Origin: Alphaproteobacteria bacterium | Lineage (GTDB): Bacteria; Pseudomonadota; Alphaproteobacteria; Micropepsales; Micropepsaceae | DNA length: 8,068 bases | Direction of reading: 5' to 3' | Assembly: GCA_003131925.1 (NCBI GenBank) | Contig: PKWC01000245.1 | Location: forward strand, 256 to 8,323 | Shown: in pieces, positions 6,510-8,068 of the stretch | How the letters are laid out: the number at the start of each line of letters is the position of its first letter | How positions within the stretch are numbered: the first letter of the stretch is position 1 | The notes under the pieces: generated by a model | Told to the model about the DNA's origin: nothing | Databases searched by the model: none | Seen by the model: only the letters and a program-made list of their open reading frames with translations | Position numbers and translations under genes: made by a program

Positions 6510-6902
6510 ATGGCCGTGGCGCGGCACAGGAGATATTTTCTCAAAAATTAGCCCTTGCATGTCATCCAGCGCAGCAACAACCGCCAGGCGATCTTCTTTG
6601 CTCCTGAGGACTACGCCCAGTATCGCCGATGGCTGGATGATGCCGCCTCCGCGTATGGGTTGGCGATTCATGCCTATGTGCTGATGACGAACCACGTCCA
6701 TCTCCTGGTCACGCCACAAGAGGAGGAGAGTCTTCCGCACACGCTGCAATCGCTCGGCCGGCGCGATGTGCGCCATATCAACCGGGTCCAGCGGTGGACC
6801 GACACCTTGTGGGAGGGCCGCTACCGCGCCACGCCGATCGACGGCGATGGCTATTTCCTCGATTGTTGCCGTTACATCGAACTCAATCCCGTCCGCGCGA
6901 CC
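6510..6902 (+). pseudogene. REP-associated (Y1/HUH) transposase relic, nonsense and C-terminal truncation
   Basis: The family consists of single-domain IS200-like transposases that act on REP-type hairpins using an HUH metal site and one tyrosine. Reading from the ATG at 6510 gives MAVARHRRYFLKN, then an in-frame TAG (6549-6551) where relatives usually have Gln, then PLHVIQRSNNRQAIFFAPEDY, a good match to the family start. The HUH motif is NHVHLL (HVH at 6693-6701). RYIELNPVRA (6870-6899) holds the likely catalytic-Tyr helix. Family similarity stops there: the following residues are out of pattern and the usual further C-terminal part (ending in the RWSSY-type region) is missing. The frame itself runs on to a stop at 6974, inside the convergent acyl-CoA synthetase gene. 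A TTG at 6555 could only start a protein lacking the first strand. Judged non-functional. No flanking REP hairpin was recognised. Confidence 0.85.
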
Positions 6903-6913
6903 CGAAGAGGCCG

Positions 6914-8068
6914 TCAGAGCTTCAGGCGTCCTTCGAGGATGTCGTCGTATATCGTCGCGTCGAGTGGTTTGTAGACGAGCGTTTTGGGATCGAGTGCATA
7001 GATGGGGTTGGCGATCCTGCGCGGGTCGAAACCGTCCTTCATCAAATCGATCTTGCGCTGCTTGAACGTGCCGGTGATCTCCATCTCCGGCATCAGCCGC
7101 AGGAAAACCGGACGGGCGTAGGCGGGCAGGCTGCCTTCCAGCCGTTGCGCAAGGCGGGATGGATCGAAATCTGTTCTGGTGACAAGGGCCGCCATGCCGG
7201 CGCGGCCGTCATTGCCGGGCACGCGTACGCCGTAGACGTTGGCTTCGACGATGCCATCGACCACCGACAGGGCTTCTGCAACTTCGCTCGTCGCCACGTT
7301 CTCACCCTTCCAGCGAAACGTGTCGCCGATCCGGTCGACGAAATAGAAATAGTCGAGCGCGTCCCTCCTCATCAGGTCGCCCGTACGAAACCACGAATCA
7401 TCCGCCGCAAAGACATGCCGCAGAATCTTCTTTTCGGTATCCGCTGCATGCGTGTAGCCTTCGAAGCCGTTGCCCGGCTCGTCGACGATCCGGCCGATGG
7501 CCTCGCCCGTTTCGCCGCTCGGGCATTCGATGCAAAACCCTTCCGGATTGCGGACGGGAATTTCAGTCTCGATGTCGAAGCGGATGATTCGTATCGCGAA
7601 GTATCCGCGCATGTAGTCCGGAATGCGCCCCACCGCGCCAACCTTGCCGTCGTAGTTCAACATCGACACGTTGCCTTCGGTGGCGCCGTAGAACTCGATG
7701 ATTTTCGGTATTGCAAACCGCGTCTGAAACGGCCTCCAGATTTCGGGCCTCAATCCGTTGCCGATGATGGCGCGAAGACGATGGTCGCGTTCGCGCGGCG
7801 ACGCGGGAGCATTGAGAAGATAGCGGCAGAGTTCGCCGATATACTGGAATAGCGTGCAATCCCAGCGAACGATATCGCTCCAGAAAGTCTTTGCGGAAAA
7901 TTTGTCCGCGAGCACCACCGAGCCGCCCGCGTTCAGCAAGATCCAGCGGCTGACGGACGCGTCGGTATTGCTCTTTTCGGGCTCGGTCCCTGACGGCGAG
8001 TGGATTTTGACGCAGGCCCGCGCGGTCGCGGCAGCGAACCCGGGACAGCCCATCGCCACGATTGCCGA
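6914..8068 (-). CDS. FATP-type long-chain acyl-CoA synthetase, partial, atypical N-terminal part
   Basis: The enzyme activates (very) long-chain fatty acids to acyl-CoA via an acyl-adenylate. The visible product is at least 381 residues (counted from a GTG at 8059; the frame is open to the window edge, so the real start is unknown). From about residue 40 it matches the FATP-like family: LLNAGGSVVL, DKFSAKTFW, CTLFQYIGELCRYLL, NGLRP, the YGATEGN adenylate motif (124-130), SWFRTGDL (222-229), DRIGDTFRWKGENVAT (242-257), and TFKQRK (331-336) with the expected catalytic Lys. It ends with a normal family tail. The 40 residues before that (to about base 7942) do not resemble the expected PxYHxxGG segment in any of the three frames, and the AMP-binding P-loop TSGTTGxPK should lie close upstream. 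This could be a fusion or rearranged copy. It converges with the transposase relic, its stop being 12 bases from the relic's end. Confidence 0.85.
   Translation of the reverse strand, partial: SAIVAMGCPGFAAATARACVKIHSPSGTEPEKSNTDASVSRWILLNAGGSVVLADKFSAKTFWSDIVRWDCTLFQYIGELCRYLLNAPASPRERDHRLRAIIGNGLRPEIWRPFQTRFAIPKIIEFYGATEGNVSMLNYDGKVGAVGRIPDYMRGYFAIRIIRFDIETEIPVRNPEGFCIECPSGETGEAIGRIVDEPGNGFEGYTHAADTEKKILRHVFAADDSWFRTGDLMRRDALDYFYFVDRIGDTFRWKGENVATSEVAEALSVVDGIVEANVYGVRVPGNDGRAGMAALVTRTDFDPSRLAQRLEGSLPAYARPVFLRLMPEMEITGTFKQRKIDLMKDGFDPRRIANPIYALDPKTLVYKPLDATIYDDILEGRLKL

Noticed and set aside
4580..6902. Possible retron or other RT-based defence system
   Set aside because: The RT has group II features (GTPQG, YADD, maturase X segment, domain V and VI RNA, EBS/IBS pairing) and no retron msr/msd or effector gene is present.
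6794..7852. 352-codon open frame on the plus strand
   Set aside because: It is antisense to the clear acyl-CoA synthetase gene and matches no family; its product is a complement shadow.

Overview
The window looks like chromosomal DNA from an alphaproteobacterium, probably Hyphomicrobiales-like. This is inferred from high GC content, codon use, the leuS-lptE-holA gene order, and the style of the group II intron protein and REP-associated transposase. No species can be named from the sequence alone.

Left part (1-3089, + strand): a tight housekeeping block. It holds the 3' two-thirds of leucyl-tRNA synthetase (leuS, cut by the window edge), then the LPS-assembly lipoprotein lptE, which overlaps leuS by ATGA, then the DNA polymerase III delta subunit holA, which starts at the base after the lptE stop. 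The three are almost certainly co-transcribed and translationally coupled. After a 126-bp spacer with GC-rich hairpins comes a CHAD-domain protein (3216-4385), a family linked to polyphosphate.

Middle part (4386-6913): about 2.5 kb of decayed mobile DNA. Its core is a minus-strand group II intron that can be delimited at both ends (4580-6453). It has a GUGCG 5' terminus, EBS1 and EBS2 that pair with the exon bases just upstream, a reverse transcriptase/maturase frame, and domain V and domain VI with a bulged adenosine seven bases from the 3' end. The RNA ends look preserved, but the protein is dead: two in-frame stops and one deletion/frameshift. Just outside the intron 5' end, on the + strand, is a REP-associated (Y1/HUH) transposase relic with a nonsense codon near its start and a missing C-terminus.

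Right part (6914-8068, - strand): the C-terminal two-thirds of an FATP-type long-chain acyl-CoA synthetase, convergent with the transposase relic. The most upstream 40 or so residues visible do not look like this family, although the frame is open, which suggests a rearrangement or fusion.

I see no CRISPR array, tRNA, rRNA or convincing new multi-gene system. The most interesting material is the intron (RNA apparently intact, protein dead, a possible change in domain V), the unexpected N-terminal part of the acyl-CoA synthetase, and the CHAD protein without a full CYTH domain.
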